Source: an uncultured Ruminococcus sp.
GTDB lineage: Bacteria > Bacillota > Clostridia > Oscillospirales > Acutalibacteraceae
DNA length: 64,000 bases
Assembly: GCA_902800065.1 (NCBI GenBank)
Contig: CADCDE010000002.1
Span: forward strand, 1-64,000
Direction of reading: 5' to 3'
Under the pieces are notes generated by a model that searched no databases, was not told the DNA's origin, and saw only the letters and a list, made by a program, of their open reading frames with translations. Made by a program: the position numbers and the translations under genes. Positions 42,834 to 51,926 of the stretch are shown here, piece by piece. Each line of letters opens with the position of its first letter. Position 1 is the first letter of the stretch.

Positions 42834-44765
42834 ATGTCAGGTTTTTCAATGGATGAATTTTATCATGGAGAGTCAACGAATGCCTATGAGTATTTCGGAG
42901 CACATCCGGTAAAGGAAGACGATGATGCAGGTATATTATTCAGGGTATATGCACCTGCAGCATGGCAGATCGAGCTTATCGGAGATTTCAACGGCTGGAA
43001 CGGCTGGAATCACAAGATGAACAAGGTCAACGGTACTGTCTTTGAGCTTTATGTCGATGAGGCAAGAGTTGGACAGAAATATAAATTCAGAGTGTATCAG
43101 CAGGGCGGAAATGTTGTGGATAAAGCTGATCCGTATGCTTTCCACAGTGAGCTCAGACCTGATACGGCATCTATCGTGACAAGAATACGAAAGGATAAGT
43201 TCCATGATGAAGAATGGATAAAAAACCGTTCAAAGTGCTATGACAAACCCATGAATATATATGAGATGCACATGGGCTCATGGATAAGACCTTACGGCAA
43301 AACTGCGGCTGACGGTGCAGACCAGTGGTTCACATATGACAGGATAGGCGAAGACCTTGTAAATTATCTGAAGGATAATAATTTTACTCATGTCGAGGTA
43401 ATGCCGCTTGCAGAATATCCGTTTGACGGTTCATGGGGCTATCAGGTAGCACAATATTACAGTGCAACTTCAAGATATGGTACTCCCGAACAGCTTATGA
43501 AATTCGTTGATCTGTGCCATCAGAATAATATCGGTGTAATAATCGACTTCGCATTCGTTCACTTTGTAAAGGATAATTATTCTCTCGGCAATTTTGACGG
43601 AACATCACTCTATGAATATCCGCCGTCAGACGTAAATCAGAGTCAGTGGGGTTCATATAACTTCAATCTTGCAAAATATGATGTAAGAAGCTATCTCCTG
43701 TCCTGTGCGGCATTCTGGCTTGAAACATATCATTTTGACGGTATCAGAATGGATGCCATCAATAACGGTATCTATTGGATGGGCGACAAGAACAGAGGTG
43801 TCAATGACCGTTCGGTTGAGTTCTTCAAGAAAATGAATCAGAAGCTCAATCAGCAGTTCAAAAATGTCATTCTCATAGCAGAGGATTCCTCTGACTATCC
43901 GGGAGTTACAAGACCTGTTGAGGAAGGCGGACTCGGCTTTGACTATAAATGGGATATGGGCTGGATGAATGATACACTCAAGTATTTCAAGCTCGATCCT
44001 CTCTGGAGAAAGGGCAGTCATAATCAGATAAACTGGTCAATGGCGTACTTCTATTTTGAGAGATTCATACTTCCGCTGTCACATGATGAAGTCGTACACG
44101 GCAAGGCAACTATCGTTCAGAAAATGTTCGGCGGAGATTATTACAATAAGTTTGCACAGGCAAGAGTCCTCTATGCTTACATGATGACACATCCCGGCAA
44201 AAAACTCAATTTCATGGGCAATGAGCTTGGAATGTTTAGAGAATGGGACGAAACAAGAGAGCCTGACTGGTTCCTTATCAAAGAATACCCGATGCATCAG
44301 CAGTTCAACCAGTATTTCAGAGACCTTTGCAAGCTGACAACAGAAAATCCTGCATTCTATGAAAGAGATTATAAGTCAGACGGATTCCTTTGGATAGATG
44401 CAGACAATGCCAATGAAAATATGTTCGCTTATTATCGTATATCCGATACACAGAAATATGCGATATTCCTCAATATGTCACCCGTAAGGAGAGACAATTA
44501 CAGAGTAGGTACGAATTATCCCTGCACGATGACGGAAGTCCTCAACAGTGACAGTGAGTGCTACGGAGGAAGCGGTGCAACAAATCCTGTTCCGATAAAA
44601 TCCGAGCCTGTTTGTCATAATCAGTGGTATCATTCTGCATTGATAACATTACCGCCGTTTGGTGCAACTATATTCAAGGTTGAGGAAGAAATACCCGAGC
44701 CTGAAAAAGAAGTTGAAGAAGAAACAGATGTAAAGATAGCTGAAAAGAAAACAGCCAAGAAATAA
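42834..44765 (+). CDS. glgB: 1,4-alpha-glucan branching enzyme
   Basis: 643 residues from ATG 42834 (GGAGATGAATG upstream). The N-terminal CBM48 domain (FGAHPVKEDDDAGILFRVYAPAAWQIELIGDFNGWNGWNHKM) precedes the GH13 barrel. Catalytic residues are visible: D307 in FDGIRMDA (nucleophile), E350 in ILIAEDSS (acid/base) and D418 in LPLSHDEVVHGK (transition-state stabiliser). It is of the eukaryote-like type by its NIYEMHMGSW and MEVMPLAEYPFDGSWGYQ blocks. It introduces alpha-1,6 branches in glycogen. An unusual acidic, lysine-rich C-terminal tail (EEEIPEPEKEVEEETDVKIAEKKTAKK) follows the barrel. Confidence 0.96.
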   Translation: MSGFSMDEFYHGESTNAYEYFGAHPVKEDDDAGILFRVYAPAAWQIELIGDFNGWNGWNHKMNKVNGTVFELYVDEARVGQKYKFRVYQQGGNVVDKADPYAFHSELRPDTASIVTRIRKDKFHDEEWIKNRSKCYDKPMNIYEMHMGSWIRPYGKTAADGADQWFTYDRIGEDLVNYLKDNNFTHVEVMPLAEYPFDGSWGYQVAQYYSATSRYGTPEQLMKFVDLCHQNNIGVIIDFAFVHFVKDNYSLGNFDGTSLYEYPPSDVNQSQWGSYNFNLAKYDVRSYLLSCAAFWLETYHFDGIRMDAINNGIYWMGDKNRGVNDRSVEFFKKMNQKLNQQFKNVILIAEDSSDYPGVTRPVEEGGLGFDYKWDMGWMNDTLKYFKLDPLWRKGSHNQINWSMAYFYFERFILPLSHDEVVHGKATIVQKMFGGDYYNKFAQARVLYAYMMTHPGKKLNFMGNELGMFREWDETREPDWFLIKEYPMHQQFNQYFRDLCKLTTENPAFYERDYKSDGFLWIDADNANENMFAYYRISDTQKYAIFLNMSPVRRDNYRVGTNYPCTMTEVLNSDSECYGGSGATNPVPIKSEPVCHNQWYHSALITLPPFGATIFKVEEEIPEPEKEVEEETDVKIAEKKTAKK

Positions 44766-44780
44766 AATTTTATTACGAAA

Positions 44781-44814
44781 ACCTGTATCGCTCTAAAAAC
44801 GGTACAGGTTTTTA
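44781..44814 (+). terminator. Intrinsic terminator after glgB
   Basis: ACCTGTATCG (44781-44790) pairs with CGGTACAGGT (44800-44809) with one G-T pair, followed by TTTTT. Confidence 0.88.
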
Positions 44815-44834
44815 TATATTGAGGTGGTGTATAT

Positions 44835-45983
44835 ATGTTTTCAGTGTGGAATCCGTGGCATGGGTGCAAGAGAGTCAGTACAGGATGTCTGAATTGCTAT
44901 GTCTACAGGATAGACAAGGCTTTCAACAAAGACAGCAGTATCGTTGAAAAGACAAAGGCATTTGATTATCCGATAAAAAAAGACAAATACGGTGAGTATA
45001 AATTAAGTGCTTCAGAAAGTCCTGTATATGCGTGTCTCAGTTCGGATTTTTTTATACAGGAGGCTGATGAATGGCGTAATGATATATGGAAGATGATACA
45101 TACACGCTCTGACATTGATTTTAAGATAATAACAAAACGAATAGAGAGATTTGCTGAGTGTATCCCTGAGAATTGGGGTGACGGCTATGAAAATGTAACA
45201 ATTATATGCACCTGTGAAAATCAAAAAATGACTGACAAAAGACTTCCCATATTTCTTGAGCTTCCGATAAAGCACAGGGAAATAATACATGAACCCATGC
45301 TTGAACGTATAGATATAAGCGAGTATCTGAAAAGTGGAAAGATAGAGAAAGTTACCTGCGGAGGAGAATCAGGTGAAAATGCCCGTGTATGCGATTATGA
45401 CTGGATATTGAATACAAGAAAGCAGTGTATAATAAACAATGTGTCGTTTGTATTCAAGCAGACAGGAGAAAATTTTATAAAAGACAGCAGGTTGTATAAT
45501 ATCCCCAGAAAAAGCCAGCTTTCACAGGCTGAAAAGGCGGATATAAACTTCAGTGTATTGAAACAGCCGTCAGGTGAGTATAAAATATCCAAGCAAAGAC
45601 AGTATATGGAATCAGAGGATTACAGCACGGATAACCCATTTAACAGTATATTGTTACAATTATCAAAATCACCGCTGCACAGTGATATTATATTGAGCAG
45701 GCGTGACAGGGAGTATTATAAAAATAATTATAATAATATTTATAGAGAGACCGAGGATATAGTGAAAAAATATCTTCTGCATATAATGTCCAAGGATAAC
45801 GGACATATAAAAGAATGGGGACATCCTGCATATACTGCCATGAAAGCAACAGGGTGCTGTTGCCGTAACTGTCTGTATAAATGGCATAATATCCCGACAA
45901 ACAGAAGGCTGACTGACAATGAAGTGAAATACATAACCGATTTGATGATGGAATGGATGAAAAGAGATATGAAATATTCGTGA
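44835..45983 (+). CDS. DUF5131 protein (phage Gp37/Gp68-like) fused to a DUF4186-like tail
   Basis: 382 residues. Residues 1-225 match the DUF5131/Gp37-Gp68 pattern: FSVWNPWHGCKRVSTGCLNCYVYRID with cysteines in C-x7-C-x2-C, YACLSSDFFIQEADEWRNDIWKMIHTRSDIDFKIITKRIERF, and KVTCGGESGENARVCDYDWILNTRKQC. Residues about 280-375 carry a second domain with RREYYKNNYNNIYRETEDIVKKYLLHIM and HPAYTAMKATGCCCRNCLYKWHNIPTNRRLTDNEVKYITDLMMEWMKR, which matches the DUF4186 motif HPA...ATCCRGCLxKWHxIPxGRxLT as I recall it. Families are of unknown function; the cysteine pattern of DUF5131 hints at a metal site. GAGGTGG upstream. Confidence 0.8.
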   Translation: MFSVWNPWHGCKRVSTGCLNCYVYRIDKAFNKDSSIVEKTKAFDYPIKKDKYGEYKLSASESPVYACLSSDFFIQEADEWRNDIWKMIHTRSDIDFKIITKRIERFAECIPENWGDGYENVTIICTCENQKMTDKRLPIFLELPIKHREIIHEPMLERIDISEYLKSGKIEKVTCGGESGENARVCDYDWILNTRKQCIINNVSFVFKQTGENFIKDSRLYNIPRKSQLSQAEKADINFSVLKQPSGEYKISKQRQYMESEDYSTDNPFNSILLQLSKSPLHSDIILSRRDREYYKNNYNNIYRETEDIVKKYLLHIMSKDNGHIKEWGHPAYTAMKATGCCCRNCLYKWHNIPTNRRLTDNEVKYITDLMMEWMKRDMKYS

Positions 45984-46031
45984 TTATTTTTATAAAAACG
46001 GCATAGATATTTCACAGAGGTGATTTGTGGA

Positions 46032-46721
46032 ATGTTTGCATTTTTGGGAGAATTACTGAGCAAAATATCTCTGTTGTTCATACTCCATGTAACAGGCGGA
46101 GGAGCTTTTCCAAGACCTCTTTCGGAGAGTGAGGAGGAAAAATATTTACAGCTTGCCCGAAAAGGAGATATAAGTGCAAGGAATATTTTAGTGGAGCATA
46201 ATCTTCGTTTGGTCGCACATATAGTCAAAAAATATTACGGGACAGGCTTTGAACAGGATGACCTTGTTTCAGTTGGAACAATAGGGCTTATCAAGGCGAT
46301 AAATACCTTTAAGGCAGATAAGAATATAAAATTGTCAAGCTATGCTTCAAGATGTATAGAAAATGAAATATTAATGTATTTTCGTGGTGCAAAGAAAAAT
46401 TCTCTTGACGTTTCGATAAATGAAGAAATAGATTCGGACACAGACGGCAATGCCCTGACATTGATGGATATAATGTCAGCGGAGGATAATATCGTGGAAA
46501 ATCTCGACAGGAAGATACAGACCGAAAAACTGCCGAAATATATAAATGAAGCTCTTACGCCAAGAGAAAAATTAATTATAAAATTAAGATACGGGCTTGA
46601 CGGAAAAGATGCTCTCACACAGAGAGAGGTGGCAAAAATGCTGAAAATATCCCGTTCATATGTTTCAAGGATAGAAAAAAAAGCTCTCTCGGAGCTTAAA
46701 AAGAGATATGACAAAGGTTAG
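46032..46721 (+). CDS. sigK: Sporulation sigma factor SigK (uninterrupted)
   Basis: 229 residues from ATG 46032 (AGGTGATTTG upstream at 9 nt; in-frame codons upstream fit less well). The N-terminus MFAFLGELLSKISLLFILHVTGGGAFPRPLS has the hydrophobic pro-sequence character of pro-SigK, then SESEEEKYLQLARKGDISARNILVEHNLRLVAHIVKKYYGTGFEQDDLVSVGTIGLIKAINTF (sigma-2), and TPREKLIIKLRYGLDG-x-TQREVAKMLKISRSYVSRIEKKALSELKK (sigma-4). The gene is continuous, with no skin-like element. Its presence implies a sporulation programme in the mother cell. It overlaps the convergent small Smr gene by 4 bases. Confidence 0.95.
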   Translation: MFAFLGELLSKISLLFILHVTGGGAFPRPLSESEEEKYLQLARKGDISARNILVEHNLRLVAHIVKKYYGTGFEQDDLVSVGTIGLIKAINTFKADKNIKLSSYASRCIENEILMYFRGAKKNSLDVSINEEIDSDTDGNALTLMDIMSAEDNIVENLDRKIQTEKLPKYINEALTPREKLIIKLRYGLDGKDALTQREVAKMLKISRSYVSRIEKKALSELKKRYDKG

Positions 46722-46954
46722 GGCTTTTTTATGATAAATATAGTTGAGCCTTGATTAAGACCTAAAATTTTTCGTTCTATCTTTGAATTGGAGTAATTTC
46801 TTATCATATTACGCAGGGAAGTACCCTGACGGTAGCCGTGTATGATATTTATTTCACGGACATCTAACGGGAGATTTTTCAGAGTATCTGTAATAAGTTT
46901 TCTTGCACTGTCGACAGTATGGTCGTGTAAGTCTATTTCCATAAAATATGACAT
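46718..46954 (-). CDS. Small stand-alone Smr-domain protein
   Basis: 78 residues from ATG 46954 (GAAAGGATTTTTT upstream); a longer frame exists upstream but is contributed by palindromic repeat sequence and has no site. The Smr signature is EIDLHDHTVDSARKLITDTLKNLPLDVREINIIHGYRQGTSLRNMIRNY, i.e. LDLHG-type start (here DLHDHT) and HGxGxGxLR-type HGYRQGTSLR. Smr domains are endonucleases in several proteins; a free-standing 78-residue version may be a nuclease or nucleic-acid-binding unit. It follows the rnf operon and may be read through from it. Confidence 0.82.
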   Translation of the reverse strand: MSYFMEIDLHDHTVDSARKLITDTLKNLPLDVREINIIHGYRQGTSLRNMIRNYSNSKIERKILGLNQGSTIFIIKKP

Positions 46955-46984
46955 ATTAAAAAATCCTTTCTGATATGTTATTTC

Positions 46985-47046
46985 AAAAGTTTTTGGAAAG
47001 GGGTTTGGGGGATAACCTTTTTTTAAAAAGGTTTTCCCCAAAGATA
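46985..47046. repeat. GGGGATAACCTTT palindrome at the end of the rnf operon
   Basis: GGGGGATAACCTTTTTTT and AAAAAGGTTTTCCCC form a 14-bp stem; purine-rich flanks lie on both sides. It sits between rnfB and the small Smr gene. It lacks a clean T-run on the minus strand, so termination is likely incomplete. Confidence 0.6.
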
Positions 47047-47049
47047 TTT

Positions 47050-47856
47050 TCAGTTTCCTATTAATTTGATACATCCTGTAGTGCAGTTTTTCGCACAGAC
47101 ACCAAAATCATCACAGTCAACACATTTGTTATAGTCAATAACAGCCAGATTGTCAATGACTCTGATAGCATTTGACTTGCAGATACGTTCACATTTTTTA
47201 CAGCCGATACAGCCATTTGTGCAGAGCTTTCTTGTAACAGCACCTTTATCATGGTTACTGCAGGTAATTACAGCTTTTTCGGCTTTTTCCATGATGAATA
47301 TGAGCTTATTCGGACAGACATTTCTGCATATTCCACAGCCTATGCACAATTCAGAATTGACCACGGCAACACCGTCTTTGATTGATATAGCATTTTGGGG
47401 ACAGGCTTTTGCACAGTCGCCCAAACCAAGACAGCCATAAGTGCAGTTTCCTTTTCCGCCGTACATAAGTTTAGCCGCTTGACAGCTTTCTATTCCCTGA
47501 TAGATATATTTATCGTGAGTTTTTGAGCAGTCACCCGAACAGTGTACGACAGCGACCTGTTTCTTTACGTCAATACATTCTACACCGAGTACATCGCTTA
47601 ATTTTTTTGCAACTGTATCAGCCCCTGGAATACACAGATTAACGGGAGTTTTAGAATCGTTACACAAAGCCTTTGCATAGCCGTCACAGCCTGCAAAACC
47701 GCACGCACCACAGTTTGCCCCCGGCAGACATTCACGGATAACCGGGAATTTTTCATCTTCTTTTACAGCCATTATCTTTGATGCAATGACGAGTACAGCC
47801 GCACATATCACGGCAATAATAACAACAGGTACGACAGCCGTAAGAATTTCAGACAA
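47050..47856 (-). CDS. rnfB: Rnf complex ferredoxin subunit RnfB
   Basis: 268 residues. An N-terminal membrane helix (LTAVVPVVIIAVICAAVLVIASKIMAV) is followed by the RnfB cluster region REC-LPGANCGACGFAGCDGYAKALC and then several ferredoxin-type clusters: CTYGCLGLGDCAKACP, CIGCGICRNVCP, CIGCKKCERIC and CVDCDDFGVCAKNC. Together these supply ligands for multiple [4Fe-4S] centres that receive electrons from ferredoxin. It is the last gene of the rnfCDGEAB operon, 3 bases after rnfA. The Rnf complex oxidises reduced ferredoxin with NAD and pumps Na+ or H+. Confidence 0.95.
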   Translation of the reverse strand: MSEILTAVVPVVIIAVICAAVLVIASKIMAVKEDEKFPVIRECLPGANCGACGFAGCDGYAKALCNDSKTPVNLCIPGADTVAKKLSDVLGVECIDVKKQVAVVHCSGDCSKTHDKYIYQGIESCQAAKLMYGGKGNCTYGCLGLGDCAKACPQNAISIKDGVAVVNSELCIGCGICRNVCPNKLIFIMEKAEKAVITCSNHDKGAVTRKLCTNGCIGCKKCERICKSNAIRVIDNLAVIDYNKCVDCDDFGVCAKNCTTGCIKLIGN

Positions 47857-47859
47857 TTT

Positions 47860-48456
47860 TCAGACACCTCCAAAGATATTTTCAATAACACCGCCAAGCC
47901 CCATGAAAGAAAGCGAAGTTATTGAAGCGGCAATAAGAGTTATAGGCAAGCCCCTGAAACTTTCGGGAATATCGCTGCCCTCCATCGTTGAACGGACACC
48001 TGAAAACATTACCATTGCAAGGAAAAATCCCAGACCACTTCCGAGAGAATTAACCATAGCTTCAATGAAGGTGTAATTTTCGTTTATATTGAGTATAGTG
48101 ACACCGAGAACAGCACAGTTTGTAGTAATCAAAGGAAGATATACGCCGAGGGACTTATGCAGGGAAGGAATGTATTTTTTGAGTATTATCTCGACAAGCT
48201 GAACAAGTGATGCAATGACGAGAATAAATACGATAGTTTGCAGATAGCCAAGATTATTTGGATCAAGGATATATTTTTGTATCGGAAATGTAGCAGCGGT
48301 TGCCATAAGCATTACGAATATAACTGCAAGACTCATTCCGGTTGCGGAATCCAGTTTTTTGGAAACGCCCAAAAACGGGCATATACCGAGGAATTTTGAA
48401 AGGACATAGTTGTTTATGAAAACAGCGGAAAGAAGTATGATAATTAATTTAGTCAT
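47860..48456 (-). CDS. rnfA: Rnf complex membrane subunit RnfA
   Basis: 198 residues from ATG 48456 (AAGGAGGTCGCTTC upstream; earlier in-frame codons lie inside rnfE and have no site). Six membrane segments. INNYVLSKFLGICPFLGVSKKLDSATGMSLAVIFVM and LITTNCAVLGVTILNINENYTFIEAMVNSLGSGLGFFLAMVMFSGVRS are diagnostic, including the conserved cysteines that hold the intramembrane [2Fe-2S] cluster with RnfE. It overlaps the end of rnfE by 8 bases. Confidence 0.95.
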   Translation of the reverse strand: MTKLIIILLSAVFINNYVLSKFLGICPFLGVSKKLDSATGMSLAVIFVMLMATAATFPIQKYILDPNNLGYLQTIVFILVIASLVQLVEIILKKYIPSLHKSLGVYLPLITTNCAVLGVTILNINENYTFIEAMVNSLGSGLGFFLAMVMFSGVRSTMEGSDIPESFRGLPITLIAASITSLSFMGLGGVIENIFGGV

Positions 48457-49117
48457 TTGAAGCGACCTCCTTTTGACTGCATATATCATTGTGAGGGCAG
48501 TCTTCACAGCCGAAATTCTTTTTCTTTGGCTTGTACTTTGCAAATTTATTCATAACTGCAATAAGTATGCCGAATACGAAAAATCCGCCCGGAGCCATTG
48601 TAAGAATAGATATGTGATTGTCAATCAAAACGGGGATTTCAATTCCGGCAAAAGTGCCGTTTCCGAAAATTTCTCGTATAGTTGCCATGAGAAACAGAGC
48701 AAATGTGAAGCCGACACCCATTCCGAGACCGTCAACGGCTGAATCAAAGACATTGTTTTTGCTTGCGAACATTTCTGCACGACCAAGAATGATACAATTC
48801 ACGACAATAAGCGGAAGATAAATGCCGAGAGATTCATCAAGAGCCGGAGCGAATGCTTTGACAAGCATCTGTACCATTGTGACAAGACCGGCAATAAGTA
48901 CGATATAGCAAGGTATTCGTACTTTGTCGGGAATAATTTTTCGTAAAGCAGAGATGAGTATATTAGAGAAGAAAAGAACAACAGTAGCTGCCGCACCCAT
49001 TCCGAGAGCATTTATAACACTTGTTGAAGTTGCAAGAGTTGGACAGGTTCCGAGAACAAGCACTAAAACGGGATTTTCTTTTATAATACCCTTTGTGAAG
49101 TTTGAAAGAGCTTTCAA
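48449..49117 (-). CDS. rnfE: Rnf complex membrane subunit RnfE
   Basis: 222 residues. Six membrane segments, with NPVLVLVLGTCPTLATSTSVINALGMGAAATVVLFFSN and LIVVNCIILGRAEMFASKNNVFDSAVDGLGMGVGFTFALFLMATIREIFGNGTF carrying the cysteines and asparagines paired with RnfA. The C-terminus adds a cysteine-rich extension (CEDCPHNDICSQKE) seen in Clostridia. Its start follows rnfG by 3 bases, so translation is coupled. Confidence 0.94.
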   Translation of the reverse strand: MKALSNFTKGIIKENPVLVLVLGTCPTLATSTSVINALGMGAAATVVLFFSNILISALRKIIPDKVRIPCYIVLIAGLVTMVQMLVKAFAPALDESLGIYLPLIVVNCIILGRAEMFASKNNVFDSAVDGLGMGVGFTFALFLMATIREIFGNGTFAGIEIPVLIDNHISILTMAPGGFFVFGILIAVMNKFAKYKPKKKNFGCEDCPHNDICSQKEVASND

Positions 49118-49120
49118 GAT

Positions 49121-49645
49121 TTATACCCCCTTTGCTTTATCAAAAGCGGCAAAAGCAAGTCCGACAGCTTTTTTGTATGCTTTTGAGGAAATTGTCGCAC
49201 CTGATATTGCATCAACGGAATTATAATCATCAGAGGTTTTGTTGAAATAATTATCACGATAGCCCGAATCATTGTCAGTGACTTTTGAGCCAATGCCCTT
49301 TGTTTCGGAATGTGAAAGAGTTTTAATATTTTCAATAGAACCGTCATTTTTTATTCCGCATATAAGTTTTATATTTCCGCCATAGCCCTTTGACTGAACA
49401 ATAATAACATATCCTGAATCGTTATCGCCCCTGAATACCTCAAGGACATTTTCGGGAAGGTCTTTTATATCGAGTTTTTGGAAGGTCTTTGCCTGCGGAA
49501 GAACTTCCATACGGGCATTTTCGGCATTTTTCTGTTCAGCGGCAGTTATTATCGGAGAGGTCACTGTGTTTATATAAGCCAAAAACGCTGTGACGATAAG
49601 GCATATCGAGGTGAGAACTATGATAGGTTTTAAGATGTCTTTCAA
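49121..49645 (-). CDS. rnfG: Rnf complex flavoprotein subunit RnfG
   Basis: 174 residues with one N-terminal membrane helix (IIVLTSICLIVTAFLAYINTV) and an extracytoplasmic FMN-binding domain. The flavinylation motif is VDAISGATISSKA, where the residue usually modified as threonine (S/T-G-A-T-x-T) reads serine here. GYGGNIKLICGIKNDGSIENIKTLSHSETKGIGSKV is the second conserved block. It carries covalent FMN in the electron path from RnfC to the membrane subunits. Starts overlap the end of rnfD by 4 bases. Confidence 0.94.
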   Translation of the reverse strand: MKDILKPIIVLTSICLIVTAFLAYINTVTSPIITAAEQKNAENARMEVLPQAKTFQKLDIKDLPENVLEVFRGDNDSGYVIIVQSKGYGGNIKLICGIKNDGSIENIKTLSHSETKGIGSKVTDNDSGYRDNYFNKTSDDYNSVDAISGATISSKAYKKAVGLAFAAFDKAKGV

Positions 49646-50568
49646 GATTTAGCCCTCCCTGTCAATGGTTTGTTTCGGGTAAGTTTGGATATATACGGTG
49701 TAAGGATATTCATAAGAAGAATGGAGTATGAAACACCTTCGGGGAGATTTCCCCAGAAACGTATAAGTATGGTAACAAGTCCACAGCCGACACCGAATAT
49801 TATCTTACCCCATTTTGTTGAGGGAGAAGTCGAATAATCGGTAGCCATGAAGAAAGCACCGAGCATAAGACCGCCTGATAATATCTGGAAAAGAGCGTCT
49901 TTTCCGCATAAGAGGGACATCAATGCAACTGTGCCTATGAAAGCAACAGGGATATGCCACGAGATAACTTTTCTTATGAGTAAGTAAATTCCGCCCAAAA
50001 CGAGAGCAAGAACACACGTTTCACCCAGACATCCACCGTGATTTCCTAAAAACAGGGTAAGATATGGGGGAGTGGAGTCTTTGAAATTGGCAACGAGCGG
50101 TGTTGCACCCGAAAGGGCATCAACGGAATTTTTGGGGAACTGCCATGCTGTCATTGAATTTGAGAATGCAATGAGCATGATTATTCTTGCAGTAACAGCG
50201 GGATTGGCGAAATTCTGACCGATACCGCCAAAAAGCTGTTTTACAACTATAATTGCGGTCATGCTTCCGATAACAGCCTGCCATACAGGAATAGTTACAG
50301 GAAGGTTGAATGCAAGAATAATTCCTGTTACAACAGCGGATAAGTCGTATAAAGTTGATTCACGTTTGCAAATCTTTTGGAACAGAAATTCCGACAAGAC
50401 ACAGGCTGATACACAAACGGCTGTAACTAACAGAGAACGCCATCCGAAAATAATAACGGAGGCGATAAGAGCAGGTATAAGAGCGATTATGACATCGAGC
50501 ATGATATTTTGAGTAGTACGTTTGCCCGAAAAGTGAGGTGAAACAGATACTGTCAATTTTTCCATCAT
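49642..50568 (-). CDS. rnfD: Rnf complex membrane subunit RnfD
   Basis: 308 residues, about nine or ten membrane segments. The covalent-FMN motif is VDALSGATPL, near residue 155. LFGGIGQNFANPAVTARIIML, GGCLGETCVLALVLGGIYLLIRKVISWHIPVAFIGT and FFMATDYSTSPSTKWGKIIFGVGCGLVTILIRFWGNLPEGVSYSILLMNILTPYI are typical. It forms part of the ion-translocating core with RnfA and RnfE. The start overlaps rnfC by 4 bases. Confidence 0.95.
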   Translation of the reverse strand: MMEKLTVSVSPHFSGKRTTQNIMLDVIIALIPALIASVIIFGWRSLLVTAVCVSACVLSEFLFQKICKRESTLYDLSAVVTGIILAFNLPVTIPVWQAVIGSMTAIIVVKQLFGGIGQNFANPAVTARIIMLIAFSNSMTAWQFPKNSVDALSGATPLVANFKDSTPPYLTLFLGNHGGCLGETCVLALVLGGIYLLIRKVISWHIPVAFIGTVALMSLLCGKDALFQILSGGLMLGAFFMATDYSTSPSTKWGKIIFGVGCGLVTILIRFWGNLPEGVSYSILLMNILTPYISKLTRNKPLTGRAKS

Positions 50569-51875
50569 TCAATCTCCTTTATAGAACCGAGATATTCACG
50601 AAGTTTTATTTTGGCAAGCTTATTTGTCTGAACGAGTGGTCTGTTTGCGGGACAGACATAGGAACAACAACCACATTCCATACACAAATCAACACAGAGA
50701 TTTTTTAGTTCACCGTATTGTTTGAGATTGTATGCCATTGCAATAGAACGTGGGTCAAGTCTGAAAGGACAGTGTTCAAGGCATGAACCGCAGTTTATGC
50801 AGGGAGTGGTTTTTCGTGGAGCAGCTTCCTTTTTGTCCATGAATATTATTGCATTTGTATTTTTTAAAACAGGCTCGTCCATTGAGGGAACAGCTATTCC
50901 CATCATCGGACCGCCGTAGAGAATCTTTGCAGGCTCACTTTTAAGACCTCCTGCACTTTCTATCAGGTCAGCAATAGATATTCCAATAGGAGCAATTACA
51001 TTTTTAGGTGATTTAACAGCAGAGCCGTCAATTGTGATACATTTTTCTACAAGAGGGATACCCGTTTTAAGATATTCCCCGATAAATGCAAGAGTTGTTA
51101 TATTTATAACGACAGCTCCGACATCAATAGGCAGACCGCCCTTTGGGATTATCCTGTTCATAGTGTTGAATACAAGGACTTTTTCACCGCCTTGGGGATA
51201 TATAGATGGAAGAACATGAACCTCGACAGAATCATCCTTTTCAGCGAGTTTTTTCATTTCAGTGATAGCTTTGGGCTTGTTTTTTTCTATCCCGATAATA
51301 AAACGTTTTATGCCCATATATTTTTTGAGAATCTGTATACCGTCAAATATGTAGTCTGATTTGTCAAGCATAGTTCTTGTATCGGAAGTGATATAAGGTT
51401 CACATTCAGCGGCATTGATGATAACAGCATCTATTTTTGATAAATCATGTACATGGAGCTTGGCGAAGCTCGGAAAGCCTGCCCCGCCGAGTCCTACAAC
51501 ACCGCTTTGTTTAACAGCACTGATAAGACTTTTGAAGTCGGTCACATCAGGTTTTTTTATTTGTTCGGAAAGCTCCTGTTTACCGTCTGAATTGATTATA
51601 ACACAGGGGATTTTAAGACCATTTGAAGTAGTTGTTTCATCGATTTTAAGGACCTTGCCTGAAACGCTTGAATGAATGTTAGATGACAAAAAGCCGTCAG
51701 CTTCACCGATAAGCTGACCGACTTTGACAGTATCGCCTGCTTTGACAGTAACTCTTGCAGGAATACCAATATGCATAGACATCGGTATTCTGACTGTTTT
51801 TGGAACAGGTATTTTTTCGGGGATACAGTCAGCAGTATTTTTTAAATGAGGTACTTTTGTACCGTGAAGTTTCAT
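50565..51875 (-). CDS. rnfC: Rnf complex NADH-binding subunit RnfC
   Basis: 436 residues from ATG 51875, where GGAGAAAATGTTT gives an 8-nt spacing; an ATG 6 bases upstream is too close to that site. The order is an N-terminal biotinyl-like domain (IPARVTVKAGDTVKVGQLIGEADG), the GLGGAGFPSFAKLHV FMN/NADH site, ECEPYITSDTRTMLD, a SLBB-like part, and two [4Fe-4S] motifs CINCGSCLEHCP and CMECGCCSYVCP. It is the cytoplasmic electron exit to NAD and the first gene of the operon, behind a candidate promoter at 51927-51955. Confidence 0.95.
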   Translation of the reverse strand: MKLHGTKVPHLKNTADCIPEKIPVPKTVRIPMSMHIGIPARVTVKAGDTVKVGQLIGEADGFLSSNIHSSVSGKVLKIDETTTSNGLKIPCVIINSDGKQELSEQIKKPDVTDFKSLISAVKQSGVVGLGGAGFPSFAKLHVHDLSKIDAVIINAAECEPYITSDTRTMLDKSDYIFDGIQILKKYMGIKRFIIGIEKNKPKAITEMKKLAEKDDSVEVHVLPSIYPQGGEKVLVFNTMNRIIPKGGLPIDVGAVVINITTLAFIGEYLKTGIPLVEKCITIDGSAVKSPKNVIAPIGISIADLIESAGGLKSEPAKILYGGPMMGIAVPSMDEPVLKNTNAIIFMDKKEAAPRKTTPCINCGSCLEHCPFRLDPRSIAMAYNLKQYGELKNLCVDLCMECGCCSYVCPANRPLVQTNKLAKIKLREYLGSIKEIE

Positions 51876-51926
51876 AAACATTTTCTCCGATCGTATAAAT
51901 GTGTCGAATAATAAACAATTATTAAT

